64,000 nucleotides of DNA from Alphaproteobacteria bacterium (GTDB lineage Bacteria > Pseudomonadota > Alphaproteobacteria > CALKHQ01): contig JAWKYB010000002.1 of assembly GCA_041396705.1 (NCBI GenBank), forward strand, positions 496,001 to 560,000. Reading direction: 5' to 3'. The notes beneath the pieces were generated by a model. That model was not told where the DNA came from and did no database searches. It saw nothing but the letters and a program-made list of their open reading frames with translations. Below are positions 32,961 through 42,028 of this stretch, in pieces. The position numbers were made by a program, and so were the translations under genes. The first letter of the stretch is position 1, and each line of letters opens with the position of its first letter.

Positions 32961-34388
32961 ATGCGTAGCGAGAAGGGCGGCGCGGCCCGCCTGTTGGGCG
33001 CGTCCACAGTGATCCTGGCCGGCACCGTCGGTGCCGCCGCCTCGGCGATGGCCGAGGACCTGACCTTCGTCTGGCATGCGGGCACCTGCGCCGACGCGAT
33101 CGTGTCGATCGCGCAGCGCTATCCGGTGGCGGACGTCCACATCGTGCCGGCGCTGGTGCCCTATGGCCCGGAATGGCACAACAAGATCGCTTCCGAATTC
33201 GCCATCCAGGGCGACGGCTTCGACTTCGCCATGTGGGACAGCCAGTCGACTGCGGAATTCGCGGGCGGCGGCCACGCGGTATCGATCAACGAGGTGTTCG
33301 AGAAGTCGGACTATCTCAGCCCCGACCTGTTCCCGCGGGCATCGCTGGCTCGCTACGGCGAGTATCCGGACGGTTCCGGCCAGTTCTGGGGGCTGCCTGT
33401 GAACCAGGACGCCTATGGATTCATGTACCGCAGGGACCTGTTCGAGGATCCGGCCGAGCAGGCCGCGTTCCAGGAACGCTACGGCTATGCGCTGGCGGTG
33501 CCGCAGACGTACCAGCAGGCACGCGACATCGCGGAATTCTTCACCCGTCCCGACGACGAGCTTTATGGCTGGGGCCAGATGGGCGGTCGCGAGTACGACT
33601 TCGCCACCACCGCGTCGAACAGCTTCATGTGGTCGTTCGGCGGCGAGCTGTACAATCCCGAGACCATGGAGGTTAAGGGCTATCTGAACTCGCCCGCCTC
33701 GGTCGATGGCGTGCAGTTCTACGTCGACATGTTCCAGTTCGGACCGCCGGGGTCGCAGAACTGGGGCTGGGACGAGGTCAACGCCGCCTGGCAGCAAGGC
33801 AAGCTGGCCATGGCGATGCAGTGGTACTACTTCCACGGCTCCAACGCCGACCCGGCGGTCAATCCCTATGCGGAACAGACCGGATTCGCCAACCTGCCCG
33901 GTGCGATCGGCCGCGACGGCCTGTTCCGGCGCCAGTTCAGCGTCGGTGGCCAGGGCATGGGCCTGAACGTCTATTCGCAGAAGCTGGATACGCTGATCCC
34001 GTTCATGGAATGGTACTTCCAGCCCGAGCAGCAGATGGAGTATGCGGCCGTCTGTCAGACCGGTCTCAAGGCGGTGCTTGAAGATCCGGCGTGGCAGAAC
34101 CTGAACGGCTACAACGCCCTGTTCGCCAACGCGCTCGACTACACCAACGACTATTGGCACCTGCCGGAATACGCCGTGCTGCTCGACCAGTTGCAGGAAG
34201 AGGTCAGCAACGCGATCTCCGGTGCCAAGACGGTGCAGCAGGCGCTGGACGACGCGGCCGACCGGCACGAACGCACGCTGGAGCGCGCCGGATACGAAAT
34301 CCAGCGTTCGGACAGCACGCCCGAGGTGCCGGACACGGTGATCGCGCCGGTCGGGACCGCCGAGGTCGTTCCGCTGCCCTACAACTGA
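32961..34388 (+). CDS. ABC transporter substrate-binding protein (sugar/polyol type)
   Basis: The 475-residue extracellular solute-binding protein of the MalE-like class captures substrate for the importer encoded downstream. A signal peptide spans residues 1-31 (AASAMA/ED). Typical parts are EFAIQGDGFDFAMWDSQS, WGLPVNQDAYGFMYRRDLFEDP, and FSVGGQGMGLNVYSQ. ATG at 32961 is chosen over 32946 because GGAGGG lies seven bases before it. The hairpin after its stop and four following transporter genes place it first in the operon. Substrate unknown. Confidence 0.92.
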   Translation: MRSEKGGAARLLGASTVILAGTVGAAASAMAEDLTFVWHAGTCADAIVSIAQRYPVADVHIVPALVPYGPEWHNKIASEFAIQGDGFDFAMWDSQSTAEFAGGGHAVSINEVFEKSDYLSPDLFPRASLARYGEYPDGSGQFWGLPVNQDAYGFMYRRDLFEDPAEQAAFQERYGYALAVPQTYQQARDIAEFFTRPDDELYGWGQMGGREYDFATTASNSFMWSFGGELYNPETMEVKGYLNSPASVDGVQFYVDMFQFGPPGSQNWGWDEVNAAWQQGKLAMAMQWYYFHGSNADPAVNPYAEQTGFANLPGAIGRDGLFRRQFSVGGQGMGLNVYSQKLDTLIPFMEWYFQPEQQMEYAAVCQTGLKAVLEDPAWQNLNGYNALFANALDYTNDYWHLPEYAVLLDQLQEEVSNAISGAKTVQQALDDAADRHERTLERAGYEIQRSDSTPEVPDTVIAPVGTAEVVPLPYN

Positions 34389-34409
34389 CCGCACCACCAC
34401 CTGCGCGCG

Positions 34410-34435
34410 GCGGCGGGACCTGGCGGCCCCGCCGC
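34410..34435 (+). terminator. Hairpin behind the ABC binding-protein gene
   Basis: An 8-base stem (gcggcggg/cccgccgc) with a 10-base loop lies 22 bases after the stop. No T-run follows and the permease genes continue, so it probably protects or partly terminates the binding-protein message. Confidence 0.45.
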
Positions 34436-34464
34436 TCGCTTGCGGGCCGCCGGACGCGCGACTG

Positions 34465-35391
34465 ATGACGCTCCATTCCACTGGCCGATCGCCGCGGCGC
34501 CAGCCCGGTCCGGGCGAAGGCCGGCTTGCCGGACTGCTTGGCACCGGCCTGCCGGTGCTGTTCATGGTGCTCTACGTGTTCTACGCGGTCGGACCGCTGG
34601 TCTGGTTGATCCTGTCGTCGATGAAGGGCCGGGCAGACCTGTTCGCATTTCCGCCGCCCTTGTTCTTCACGCCGGACTGGAGCGGCTATCAGGCGGTGTT
34701 CGGCGTCGGCGCCGGCGCCGAGACGGCGTCAGCGGTCGGGCTCTGGCAGTCGCTGGTCAACAGCGTGGTGATTTCGGTCAGCGGCACCCTCCTGGCGGTC
34801 GCGCTCGGTACGCTCGCGGGCTATGCGGTGTCGCGCTTCGCCTTCCCGGGCAAGGGCGACTTCATGTTCTTCGTGATCTCGACCCGGATGCTGCCGCCTG
34901 TTGCCGTGCTGGTATTCTACCACATCATGTTCGCCGAGCTCGGTCTCAGCGACACGCGCGAAGGCCTGATCCTGATCGCGGTGTTCATCAACCTCGGCCT
35001 CGCGACCTGGATCATGAAGGGGTTCTTCGACGGCATCCCGCAGGATGTCGAGCGTATCGCCATGGCCAATGGCTACTCCCGGCTTTACGCCTTCTTCCGC
35101 TTCGTACTGCCGATGGCCAAGGGCGGGGTCGCGGCGGTGGCGGGATTCTGTTTCATCTTCTCCTGGAACGAGTACGCCTTCACCTCGATCATCTCGACCA
35201 CCGAAGCCAAAACCCTGCCGGCGAAGATCGCCTCGGCGATGGGCTCCACCGGAATCGAGTGGACCCAGATCTGCGCCGCCGGGGTGGTGCTGGTGGTGCC
35301 GGTGGTGGTGTTCTTCTATTTCATCCGCCACTACCTGCTGATGGGCATGACCTTCGGCGTGCTCGGCGCCGGGGACGACGACAATGGCTGA
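34465..35391 (+). CDS. Carbohydrate ABC transporter permease, MalG type
   Basis: The 308-residue product has six predicted membrane helices. The EAA loop that contacts the ATPase is DVERIAMANGYSRLYAFFRFVLP. The stretch FFVISTRMLPPVAVLVFYHIMF is typical of MalG-like permeases. It overlaps the next permease gene by eight bases. Unusually the MalG-type gene precedes the MalF-type one. Confidence 0.92.
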   Translation: MTLHSTGRSPRRQPGPGEGRLAGLLGTGLPVLFMVLYVFYAVGPLVWLILSSMKGRADLFAFPPPLFFTPDWSGYQAVFGVGAGAETASAVGLWQSLVNSVVISVSGTLLAVALGTLAGYAVSRFAFPGKGDFMFFVISTRMLPPVAVLVFYHIMFAELGLSDTREGLILIAVFINLGLATWIMKGFFDGIPQDVERIAMANGYSRLYAFFRFVLPMAKGGVAAVAGFCFIFSWNEYAFTSIISTTEAKTLPAKIASAMGSTGIEWTQICAAGVVLVVPVVVFFYFIRHYLLMGMTFGVLGAGDDDNG

Positions 35392-36316
35392 GGCGACCCT
35401 GCGGGCGGGTCCGGCGCGCCGGCGCAGGCCGGTCGGCGACGGCGTCATCTGCGCGGCCTTCCTGTCGCCGACCCTGCTGGTGCTGCTGCTGATGGTGGCG
35501 TATCCGCTGCTGTCGCTGATCGAATTCAGCTTTCAGCGTTTCTCGGCCCTGCGCCCGAACCAGCCGGCGGAGGACGTCGGCCTGTTCAACTACGAGTTTC
35601 TGCTGACCGACCCGGACCTGTGGTCGCGCTTCCAGTTCACCGGCAGGTACGTGGTGGTCGCAGTCGCGGTGCAGTTCCTGCTCGGCGTCATCGTCGCCTA
35701 CCAGTTCCAGCGGCGCTTCACCGGCCGCGACGTGCTGTTCACCGTGCTGATGATCCCCATGATGATCTGCCCGATCGTGGTCGGCTTTCTTTGGAAATAC
35801 ATGTTCAATTCCGAATGGGGCATCGTGAACTGGCTGGTGACGTTGCTCGGCGGCGACAAGATCGACTGGCTCGGCGTCACCGACAACGCACTGTGGGCGG
35901 TGGTGATTGCCGACACCTGGATGTGGACGCCGTTCATCATCCTGCTGGCGGCAGCCGCGTTCCGCAGCATCCCGCGCGCAATCTACGAGGCGGCCGAGAT
36001 CGACGGTGCCTCGGCCGCCTTTGTGTTCTTCCGCATCACGGTGCCGATCTCGGCGCCGATCCTGTTCATCGCGCTGTTGTTGCGGCTGATCGACTGCTTC
36101 AAGCAGTACGACCTTTTCTTCGCGCTGACCGGCGGCGGCCCGGGCTCGTCGACCGAGACCGTCTCCTTTGCGCTCGGCAAGACCGCGTTCAGCTACTTCT
36201 ATACAGGCGAGGCCTCGGCGCTGGCGATGATCCTGCTGATCGTCATCATCGGCCTGTCGCTGGTGCTGGTCCGGTTCCTCAACGGGCTGAGCCGGCGCGC
36301 GCGCGGCGAGTCCTGA
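35384..36316 (+). CDS. Carbohydrate ABC transporter permease, MalF type
   Basis: The 310-residue product has six membrane helices and the EAA loop YEAAEIDGASAAFVFFRITVP, followed by LTGGGPGSSTETVSF, a family hallmark of MalF/UgpA-like permeases. It pairs with the MalG-type protein to form the channel. The first ATPase gene starts four bases after its stop. Confidence 0.93.
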   Translation: MAEATLRAGPARRRRPVGDGVICAAFLSPTLLVLLLMVAYPLLSLIEFSFQRFSALRPNQPAEDVGLFNYEFLLTDPDLWSRFQFTGRYVVVAVAVQFLLGVIVAYQFQRRFTGRDVLFTVLMIPMMICPIVVGFLWKYMFNSEWGIVNWLVTLLGGDKIDWLGVTDNALWAVVIADTWMWTPFIILLAAAAFRSIPRAIYEAAEIDGASAAFVFFRITVPISAPILFIALLLRLIDCFKQYDLFFALTGGGPGSSTETVSFALGKTAFSYFYTGEASALAMILLIVIIGLSLVLVRFLNGLSRRARGES

Positions 36317-36320
36317 ACCG

Positions 36321-37409
36321 ATGGCGCGGATCGATATCGCCGGTCTGACGGTCGATTTCGACGGGTTCCTCGCCGTCGACCGGCTCGACCTCGCCGTGCC
36401 CGACGGGGAGTTCCTGGTGTTCCTCGGGCCGTCCGGCTGCGGCAAGACCACCACCCTGCGCTGCGTGGCCGGACTGCAGAATGTCAGCGGCGGGCAGATC
36501 CTGTTCGACGGCCACGACGTCACGGCGCTGCGCCCGGCGCGGCGCAATGTGGCGATGGTGTTCCAGTCCGTCTCGCTCTACCCGCACCTCAGCGTCCGCG
36601 AGAACATCGTCTTTCCGTTGAAGGCACAGCGCGTGCCGGCCAGCCGGGTGCGCGAGAAGCTCGACTGGGTATGCGACGTGCTGCATCTCGGGCCCGAGCT
36701 GAAGCGCAGGCCTGGCGGCCTGCCGCCGGGCCTGACCCAGCGGATCGCGCTGGCGCGCGCCATCGTGCGCGAACCGAACGTGTTGCTGCTCGACGAGCCG
36801 ATGTCGGCGATCGACGAGCATTTCCGCGAAGAGATGCGGTGGGAGCTCGGTCATATCCAGAAGCAACTCGCGGTGACCACGATCTATGTCACCCACGACC
36901 AGCGCGAGGCGATGGCATTGGCCGACCGGGTGATGCTGATGCGCGACGGCCGCGTGGTCCAGCTCGGCACGCCCGACGACCTGTTTTTCGATCCGGCCGA
37001 CGCGTTCTCCGGCTATTTCATCGGCTCGCCGTCGATGAACTTCATCGATGTCGACATCGCGGCCGACGCCATCCGCGGCCCGGACGGTACGACGCTTTCG
37101 CTCGGCCACGAGGTCGAAGGCGCCATTCGCGCTGCCGGCCTGGGTCGCCTGCGGCTGGGCGTACGCCCGCACGACGTGGCGCTGACCCATTCGCCGGCGA
37201 CCGAGGGCCGGCTGCCGGGCGAAGTGGTGACCAGCTTCGCGCAGGGCCGCGAGCGCTGGTTCAGTTTCCGGCTGGGCGAACTGGTGCTGCAGGGCCTCGA
37301 CCGGCGCGCAAGTGACGGGGATCGCGCAGTGATCGAGGTCGATCCGCGGCGGGTCTACCTGTTCGCGCCCGACGACGGCCGCCGGCTGCGGCTGGGGCGT
37401 GAGGGCTGA
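36321..37409 (+). CDS. ABC transporter ATPase with degenerate signature motif
   Basis: The 362-residue MalK/UgpC-type ATPase has an intact Walker A (GPSGCGKT, 36-43), Q-loop Gln82, Walker B (LLLDEP, 155-160) and H-loop His192. The signature expected as LSGGQ is replaced by LPPGL at about 134-138. The C-terminal third is the TOBE/regulatory domain. It is followed after three bases by a second, different ATPase gene. The loss of the signature suggests that only one of the two ATP sites is fully active if they form a heterodimer. Confidence 0.92.
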   Translation: MARIDIAGLTVDFDGFLAVDRLDLAVPDGEFLVFLGPSGCGKTTTLRCVAGLQNVSGGQILFDGHDVTALRPARRNVAMVFQSVSLYPHLSVRENIVFPLKAQRVPASRVREKLDWVCDVLHLGPELKRRPGGLPPGLTQRIALARAIVREPNVLLLDEPMSAIDEHFREEMRWELGHIQKQLAVTTIYVTHDQREAMALADRVMLMRDGRVVQLGTPDDLFFDPADAFSGYFIGSPSMNFIDVDIAADAIRGPDGTTLSLGHEVEGAIRAAGLGRLRLGVRPHDVALTHSPATEGRLPGEVVTSFAQGRERWFSFRLGELVLQGLDRRASDGDRAVIEVDPRRVYLFAPDDGRRLRLGREG

Positions 37410-37412
37410 GCC

Positions 37413-38507
37413 ATGGTGCTGGCACTGGAAGGCCTCGGCAAGAGCTACGGGCGCACCCGCGCGCTCGACAACCTGTCGCTCGCAGTTGCCGACGGCGAGA
37501 TCCTGGCGCTGCTCGGGCCCACCGGAGCCGGGAAGTCTACAGTGATGCTGACGGTGGCGGGGCTGGTGCGGCCGGACCGCGGTCGCATCCGCCTGCGGGA
37601 CGAGGACGTGACCGACCTGCCGCCGCAGCATCGCAACATGGCCTCCGTGTTCGAAGGGCTCAACCTGCTGCCGACGCTCTCGGTGGTCGACAACATCACG
37701 CTGCCGTTGCGTGCGCCCGGTGCCGGCATCGGTAGCGGCGAGATCGATGCCCGCCTGCGACCGGTGGCGGAGGAACTGCGCATCACCCACCTGCTCTCCC
37801 GCCGTACCCACGGCCTGAGCGGCGGCGAGCGCCAGCGGGTGGCGCTGGCCCGTGCGCTGATCCGCCGGGCCGACATCCTTTTGCTCGACGAGCCGCTCAG
37901 CGCGCTCGACCTCAAGCTGCGCGAAACGCTGCGGGTGGAACTGCGCAGCCTGCACGATCGCTATGCCACCACCATCGTTTATGCGACTCACGATTTCGGC
38001 GGCGCGGCTGCGGTTGCCGACCGGCTGGCCCTGATCGACGCCGGCCGGATCCTGCAGGTCGGCACGCTCGACGAGATCTACAGCGCCCCGGCCAGCACTG
38101 CGGTCGGCGCACTGGTCGGTTCGCCGGCGATGGCCGTGTTCGATGCCGTCGTGGACGGCTCCAGCGCAGTGCTGGCCGGTGGCGCGCTGCGCCTGCCGCT
38201 GGCCGCGCCAGTGCCGGGCGGACGGGTGCGGATCGGTGCCTGGCCGGAAGACATCCGCCTTGCCGCAGCGCCGGCCGAAGGTCTGGCGCCGGGCAATGTC
38301 TATGCTGTCAGCCGGCGCGGGATCGACAAGGCGATACAGGTCAATGTCGGCGGTGACGCGGGTGCTTCCAGCTTCCGCAAGGCGGTGCCGCTGGCGCTGC
38401 CGGTCGCCCAGGGCGACACGATCTGGTTCGGGCTCGACGCCGCGCGCTGCTTTGCCTTCGATGTCGACAGCGGCAGGGCCCTGGCCGCGCCGGGCGCCGC
38501 CGCATGA
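37413..38507 (+). CDS. ABC transporter ATPase, second of a pair, Q-loop Glu
   Basis: The 364-residue MalK-type ATPase has Walker A (GPTGAGKS, 35-42), a normal signature LSGGE (135-139), Walker B (LLLDEP) and His193. The Q-loop glutamine is replaced by Glu81 (SVFEGLNLLP). Thus its own signature would complete the ATP site of the first ATPase, while its own site would face the degenerate LPPGL. Paired ATPases of this sort are known from the rhizobial glycerol importer GlpST. Its stop overlaps the start of a small membrane protein gene. Confidence 0.92.
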   Translation: MVLALEGLGKSYGRTRALDNLSLAVADGEILALLGPTGAGKSTVMLTVAGLVRPDRGRIRLRDEDVTDLPPQHRNMASVFEGLNLLPTLSVVDNITLPLRAPGAGIGSGEIDARLRPVAEELRITHLLSRRTHGLSGGERQRVALARALIRRADILLLDEPLSALDLKLRETLRVELRSLHDRYATTIVYATHDFGGAAAVADRLALIDAGRILQVGTLDEIYSAPASTAVGALVGSPAMAVFDAVVDGSSAVLAGGALRLPLAAPVPGGRVRIGAWPEDIRLAAAPAEGLAPGNVYAVSRRGIDKAIQVNVGGDAGASSFRKAVPLALPVAQGDTIWFGLDAARCFAFDVDSGRALAAPGAAA

Positions 38508-38716
38508 TCGCTCGACTGGTCAGGGCCGGATTTGCCGTCGCCGCGGCGCTGATATTCGCCGGAGTCGTGCTGATGGTGCAGCCCTTGCTGTTCGAGGGCT
38601 TCACCATGGGCTTCTTTGCGATCCTGGCCGGCGTCGTGCTGTTCATCATCGTCGACCACGTCCCGGTCGGCACCAGGCCGGCGGCCGAGCCGCCACGGTC
38701 GCCGCGCCGCGATTGA
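38504..38716 (+). CDS. Small two-helix membrane protein, transporter-linked
   Basis: The 70-residue product begins at an ATG overlapping the stop of the second ATPase gene (ATGA). Two hydrophobic helices (about 8-27 and 34-52) are followed by a Pro/Arg-rich tail. No family is certain. Small membrane proteins also accompany the two-ATPase rhizobial glycerol importer (GlpU), so an accessory role in this transporter is plausible but inferred. Confidence 0.65.
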   Translation: MIARLVRAGFAVAAALIFAGVVLMVQPLLFEGFTMGFFAILAGVVLFIIVDHVPVGTRPAAEPPRSPRRD

Positions 38717-38798
38717 GTCCGGCGCGCGTGGCGCGCGGTGGATGACCGCGCCCGCCTCCTCTAGGATGCCGGCCGGCAACAGGGAGGGACGCAAACCC

Positions 38799-41243
38799 AT
38801 GGCCACGCCATCAGGCCTGCCGGCCGACAAGGTCTATCGCCGCTGCATGCCCGACTGCCTGTCGTTCGAGACCACGGCCGACCTGCCGGAGGGCGACGAC
38901 TTCATCGGCCAGCCGCGGGCGGAGGAATCGGTCGGCTTCGGCATCGCCATCGACCGGCCCGGCTACAACATGTTCGTCATGGGCCGCGACGGCTCCGGCC
39001 GCGCCACCCTGATCGGCCGCTTCCTGCGCGGCGAGGCGCGCGGCCGGCCGGCGCCGAAGGACTGGGTCTACGTCCACAACTTCGCCGAGCCGAACCGGCC
39101 GCATGCGCTGGCGCTGCCGCCGGGCCAGGGCCAGACGCTGCGCCGCGAGCTGGAGGAGATGATCGAGGACCTGCGCGCCGCGATCCCGGCCGCGTTCGAG
39201 GGCGAGGCCTATCGCCAGCAGGTCGCCCGGCTCGAGGCGACGATGAAGCAGCAGCAGGAGGGCATGCTGAAGATGCTGGCCGGCGAGGCGGAGCAGCGCG
39301 GGCTGCTGCTGACGCGCACGCCGTCCGGCCTGGCCTTCCTGCCGGCGCAGGACGGCAAGCCGATGGAGCCCGACGCCTTCCGGGCGCTGCCGGAAGAGGC
39401 GCGCGCCGCGCTGGAACAGGCGATGGAGGCGATGACCGACCGCATGCGCGAGGCGATGCGCGAGAGCCACAAGACCGAGCGCGACCTGCGCGAGGCGCTG
39501 CGCAAGCTGAACCGCGAGACGGTGGCCAACGCGGTGTCGCCGGTGATGGCCGACCTGCGCGAGATGTTCGGCGCGCTGCCGGCGGTGGTCTCGCACCTCG
39601 CCTCGGTCGAACGCGACGTGATCGAGAACGCCCAGGCCGTGCTCAACGCGCTGACCGCGACCGAGCCGGGGCAGGCGCAGGTGCAGGCGGCCGCCCAGGG
39701 CCAGCCCGCCGGCGACCAGGCCGCGGCCGCCGCCGGCTTCCTGCGCCGCTATGCCGTCAACGTGCTGATCGAGCAGGGCCACGCCCGCGGCGCGCCGGTG
39801 ATCGAATGCGACTTCCCCTCGCACGGCAACCTGATGGGCCGGATCGAGCATGTCGCCCAGTTCGGCACGCTGGTTACCGATCACATGCTGATCAAGCGCG
39901 GCGACCTGCACCGGGCCAACGGCGGCTACCTGCTGGTCGACGCGCGCAAGCTGCTGATGGAGCCGTTCGCCTGGCAGGAGCTGAAGCGGGCGCTGACCAG
40001 CGGCGAGATCCCGATCGAGCAGCCGGGCGCGCACGCCGCGGTGATGTACACCCAGACGCTGCAGCCGCAGCCGGTGGCGCTGGACGTCAAGGTGGTGCTG
40101 TTCGGCGACCGCATGATCTACAGCCTGCTGCAGGCCTATGACGCCGAGTTCGCCGAGCTGTTCAAGGTGGCGGTCGACTTCGCCGAGACCATGGACCGCG
40201 ACTCCGCCACCGAGAACGCCTTCGGCCGCGCCATCGGCCAGATGGCCCGCCGCCACCAGATGAAGAGCCTGAACTGCGACGCGGTCTGCCGCATCATCGA
40301 GCACGCCTCGCGGCTGGCCGGCGACCAGGGCAAGCTCAGCACCCACATGCGCTCCATCCTCGACGTGCTGACCGAGGCCGACCACGTCGCCGGCCGCGCC
40401 GAGCATGCGGTGATCGAGCGCGACGACGTCGATGCGGCGATCGACGCGATGATCCGGCGCATCGACCGCCCGCGCGAACTGCTGCAGGAGCGCATCGACG
40501 ACGGCACCGTGCTGATCGACACCAGCGGCGCCAAGGTCGGCCAGGTCAACGGGCTGGCCGTGCTCGACGCCGGCGGCTTCCTGTTCGGCAAGCCCAACCG
40601 CATCTCCGCCCGAGTCCGCCTCGGCAAGGGCGAGGTGGTCGACATCGAGCGACAGGTCGAGCTGGGCGGGCCTTTGCACACCAAGGGCGTGATGATCCTG
40701 TCCGGCTATCTCGGCGCCAAGTACACGCCGAACCAGCCGCTGGCGCTGTCGGCCACCCTGGTGTTCGAGCAGTCCTACGGCCCGGTCGACGGCGACAGCG
40801 CCTCGTCGACCGAGCTGTACGCGCTGCTGTCGGCGCTGTCCGGCGTGGCGATCGACCAGGGCAAGGCGGTCACCGGCTCGGTCAACCAGTTCGGCCAGGT
40901 GCAGGCGATCGGCGGGGTCAACGAGAAGATCGAAGGCTTCTTCGAGGCCTGCGAGGCCGACGGGCTGACCGGCGCGCAGGGGGTGCTGATCCCGGCGTCC
41001 AACGCGCGCCACCTGATGCTGCGCGAGGACGTGGTCGCCGCCATCGGCGCCGGCCGCTTCCACGTCTGGCCGGTGGAGACCATCGACCAGGGCATCGCGC
41101 TGCTGACCGGCGTCGAGGCCGGCGCGGCCGACGACAGCGGCGCCTATCCGCCCGGCAGCATCAACGCCAAGGTCGCCGCGCGCCTGGCCGAGCTGGCCGC
41201 GGCGGCAAAGGAGTTCGGCCGCGCGATGCGGGGGGAGGGCTGA
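38799..41243 (+). CDS. Lon-like ATP-dependent protease (AAA_32/Lon C-terminal domain)
   Basis: The 814-residue product has an N-terminal AAA-like part with a variant Walker A (GRDGSGRAT, 62-70, Arg in place of Lys), a long helical insertion (about 105-300), then the second ATPase-like region and a C-terminal Lon protease domain. The catalytic dyad is probably Ser667 (DGDSASSTELY) and Lys710 (GGVNEKIEG), 43 residues apart as in E. coli Lon. It presumably degrades damaged or regulatory proteins in the cytoplasm. AGGGAGGG precedes the ATG. It is a separate unit from the importer. Confidence 0.93.
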   Translation: MATPSGLPADKVYRRCMPDCLSFETTADLPEGDDFIGQPRAEESVGFGIAIDRPGYNMFVMGRDGSGRATLIGRFLRGEARGRPAPKDWVYVHNFAEPNRPHALALPPGQGQTLRRELEEMIEDLRAAIPAAFEGEAYRQQVARLEATMKQQQEGMLKMLAGEAEQRGLLLTRTPSGLAFLPAQDGKPMEPDAFRALPEEARAALEQAMEAMTDRMREAMRESHKTERDLREALRKLNRETVANAVSPVMADLREMFGALPAVVSHLASVERDVIENAQAVLNALTATEPGQAQVQAAAQGQPAGDQAAAAAGFLRRYAVNVLIEQGHARGAPVIECDFPSHGNLMGRIEHVAQFGTLVTDHMLIKRGDLHRANGGYLLVDARKLLMEPFAWQELKRALTSGEIPIEQPGAHAAVMYTQTLQPQPVALDVKVVLFGDRMIYSLLQAYDAEFAELFKVAVDFAETMDRDSATENAFGRAIGQMARRHQMKSLNCDAVCRIIEHASRLAGDQGKLSTHMRSILDVLTEADHVAGRAEHAVIERDDVDAAIDAMIRRIDRPRELLQERIDDGTVLIDTSGAKVGQVNGLAVLDAGGFLFGKPNRISARVRLGKGEVVDIERQVELGGPLHTKGVMILSGYLGAKYTPNQPLALSATLVFEQSYGPVDGDSASSTELYALLSALSGVAIDQGKAVTGSVNQFGQVQAIGGVNEKIEGFFEACEADGLTGAQGVLIPASNARHLMLREDVVAAIGAGRFHVWPVETIDQGIALLTGVEAGAADDSGAYPPGSINAKVAARLAELAAAAKEFGRAMRGEG

Positions 41244-41436
41244 GCCGGCGAGCTACCGGAGCGATTGCACCCGCCCACGGCTTCGCGCCTCGCGACCGAC
41301 CGGTGACTCCAGTCACACCCTCGCCTTCTTCCTGCGCCTATCTGGTGGCATGGCCGCGCCGGGCCCCGGAATGAACCGGAGGCGCCGGCGCCGCGACCTA
41401 CCGGTTATGGGCGACCGCAGGCAGGGAGGCATAGCC

Positions 41437-41526
41437 ATGAACGCCGTCTTCACGCTGACGCTGTCTTTCGCGCTCGGGCTGGCCGCCTGCGCCGCGACCG
41501 TGATCACGCTCGCCGCCTTCACCTGA
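41437..41526 (+). CDS. 29-residue single-helix membrane peptide
   Basis: ATG at 41437 has GGGAGG seven bases upstream. The product MNAVFTLTLSFALGLAACAA... is one hydrophobic helix with a single cysteine. A strong bidirectional-looking terminator follows 13 bases after the stop. The size is far below usual gene cut-offs, but the ribosome site, frame and terminator together make a real small protein likely. Function unknown. Confidence 0.5.
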   Translation: MNAVFTLTLSFALGLAACAATVITLAAFT

Positions 41527-41539
41527 GGCCGGACAAAGC

Positions 41540-41569
41540 GAAAGGGCGCCGCCTGCGCGACGCCCTTTC
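41540..41569. terminator. Bidirectional terminator hairpin
   Basis: A 9-base stem gaaagggcg/cgccctttc with a 12-base loop. AAA and TTT at the two ends give a short T-run on either strand. It lies between the convergent small genes at 41437-41526 and 41599-41775. Confidence 0.75.
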
Positions 41570-41598
41570 CGGTGCTCTAACCGTTTCCGGCCGCGCCG

Positions 41599-41775
41599 TC
41601 AGTCCTTCGGCACCACGATCAGCGGCGTCTGCGGGGTCACGGTCTGCGGGCCGGTGGCCACCACCACCGGGCGCTCGGTGCTGAGCGAGGCGGTGGCGCC
41701 GCCGCAGGCCAGCGCGGCCGAGGCGCCGAGGGCCAGCACCGCGGCCGCGGTGCCAAGGGTGCGGATTGCACGCAT
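41599..41775 (-). CDS. Small secreted peptide, 58 aa
   Basis: MRAIRTLGTAAAVLALGASA is a clear signal peptide, with cleavage near ALA/CGG; a cysteine right after the site could mean a lipoprotein, though the lipobox is weak. The mature part of about 35 residues is Thr/Val/Pro-rich and ends PQTPLIVVPKD. GGAG lies about 11 bases before the ATG. Function unknown. Confidence 0.6.
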   Translation of the reverse strand: MRAIRTLGTAAAVLALGASAALACGGATASLSTERPVVVATGPQTVTPQTPLIVVPKD

Positions 41776-42028
41776 CTGAAGAATCTCCTCTGTCGAACAC
41801 GGATCGCAGGCCCTGGGGTTCGGCCCCGGAGATTGATGGTTGATCCGAGCGTAGCTTCCGGTCGCGACGGCGGCAACGCTTTGGCGGCCGCGGTCACGCG
41901 ATTGCGATCCGGTCCCCCGCCCGCGGCGGCCTGCATTTTGACAGAGGTCAAGGCGCCCGGGCGCAATCGGCCGAAGCTGCATCCTTGAGGCCGGTTTGGT
42001 GCCGGCCGCAGGGAAAAGGGGGCCTCGC

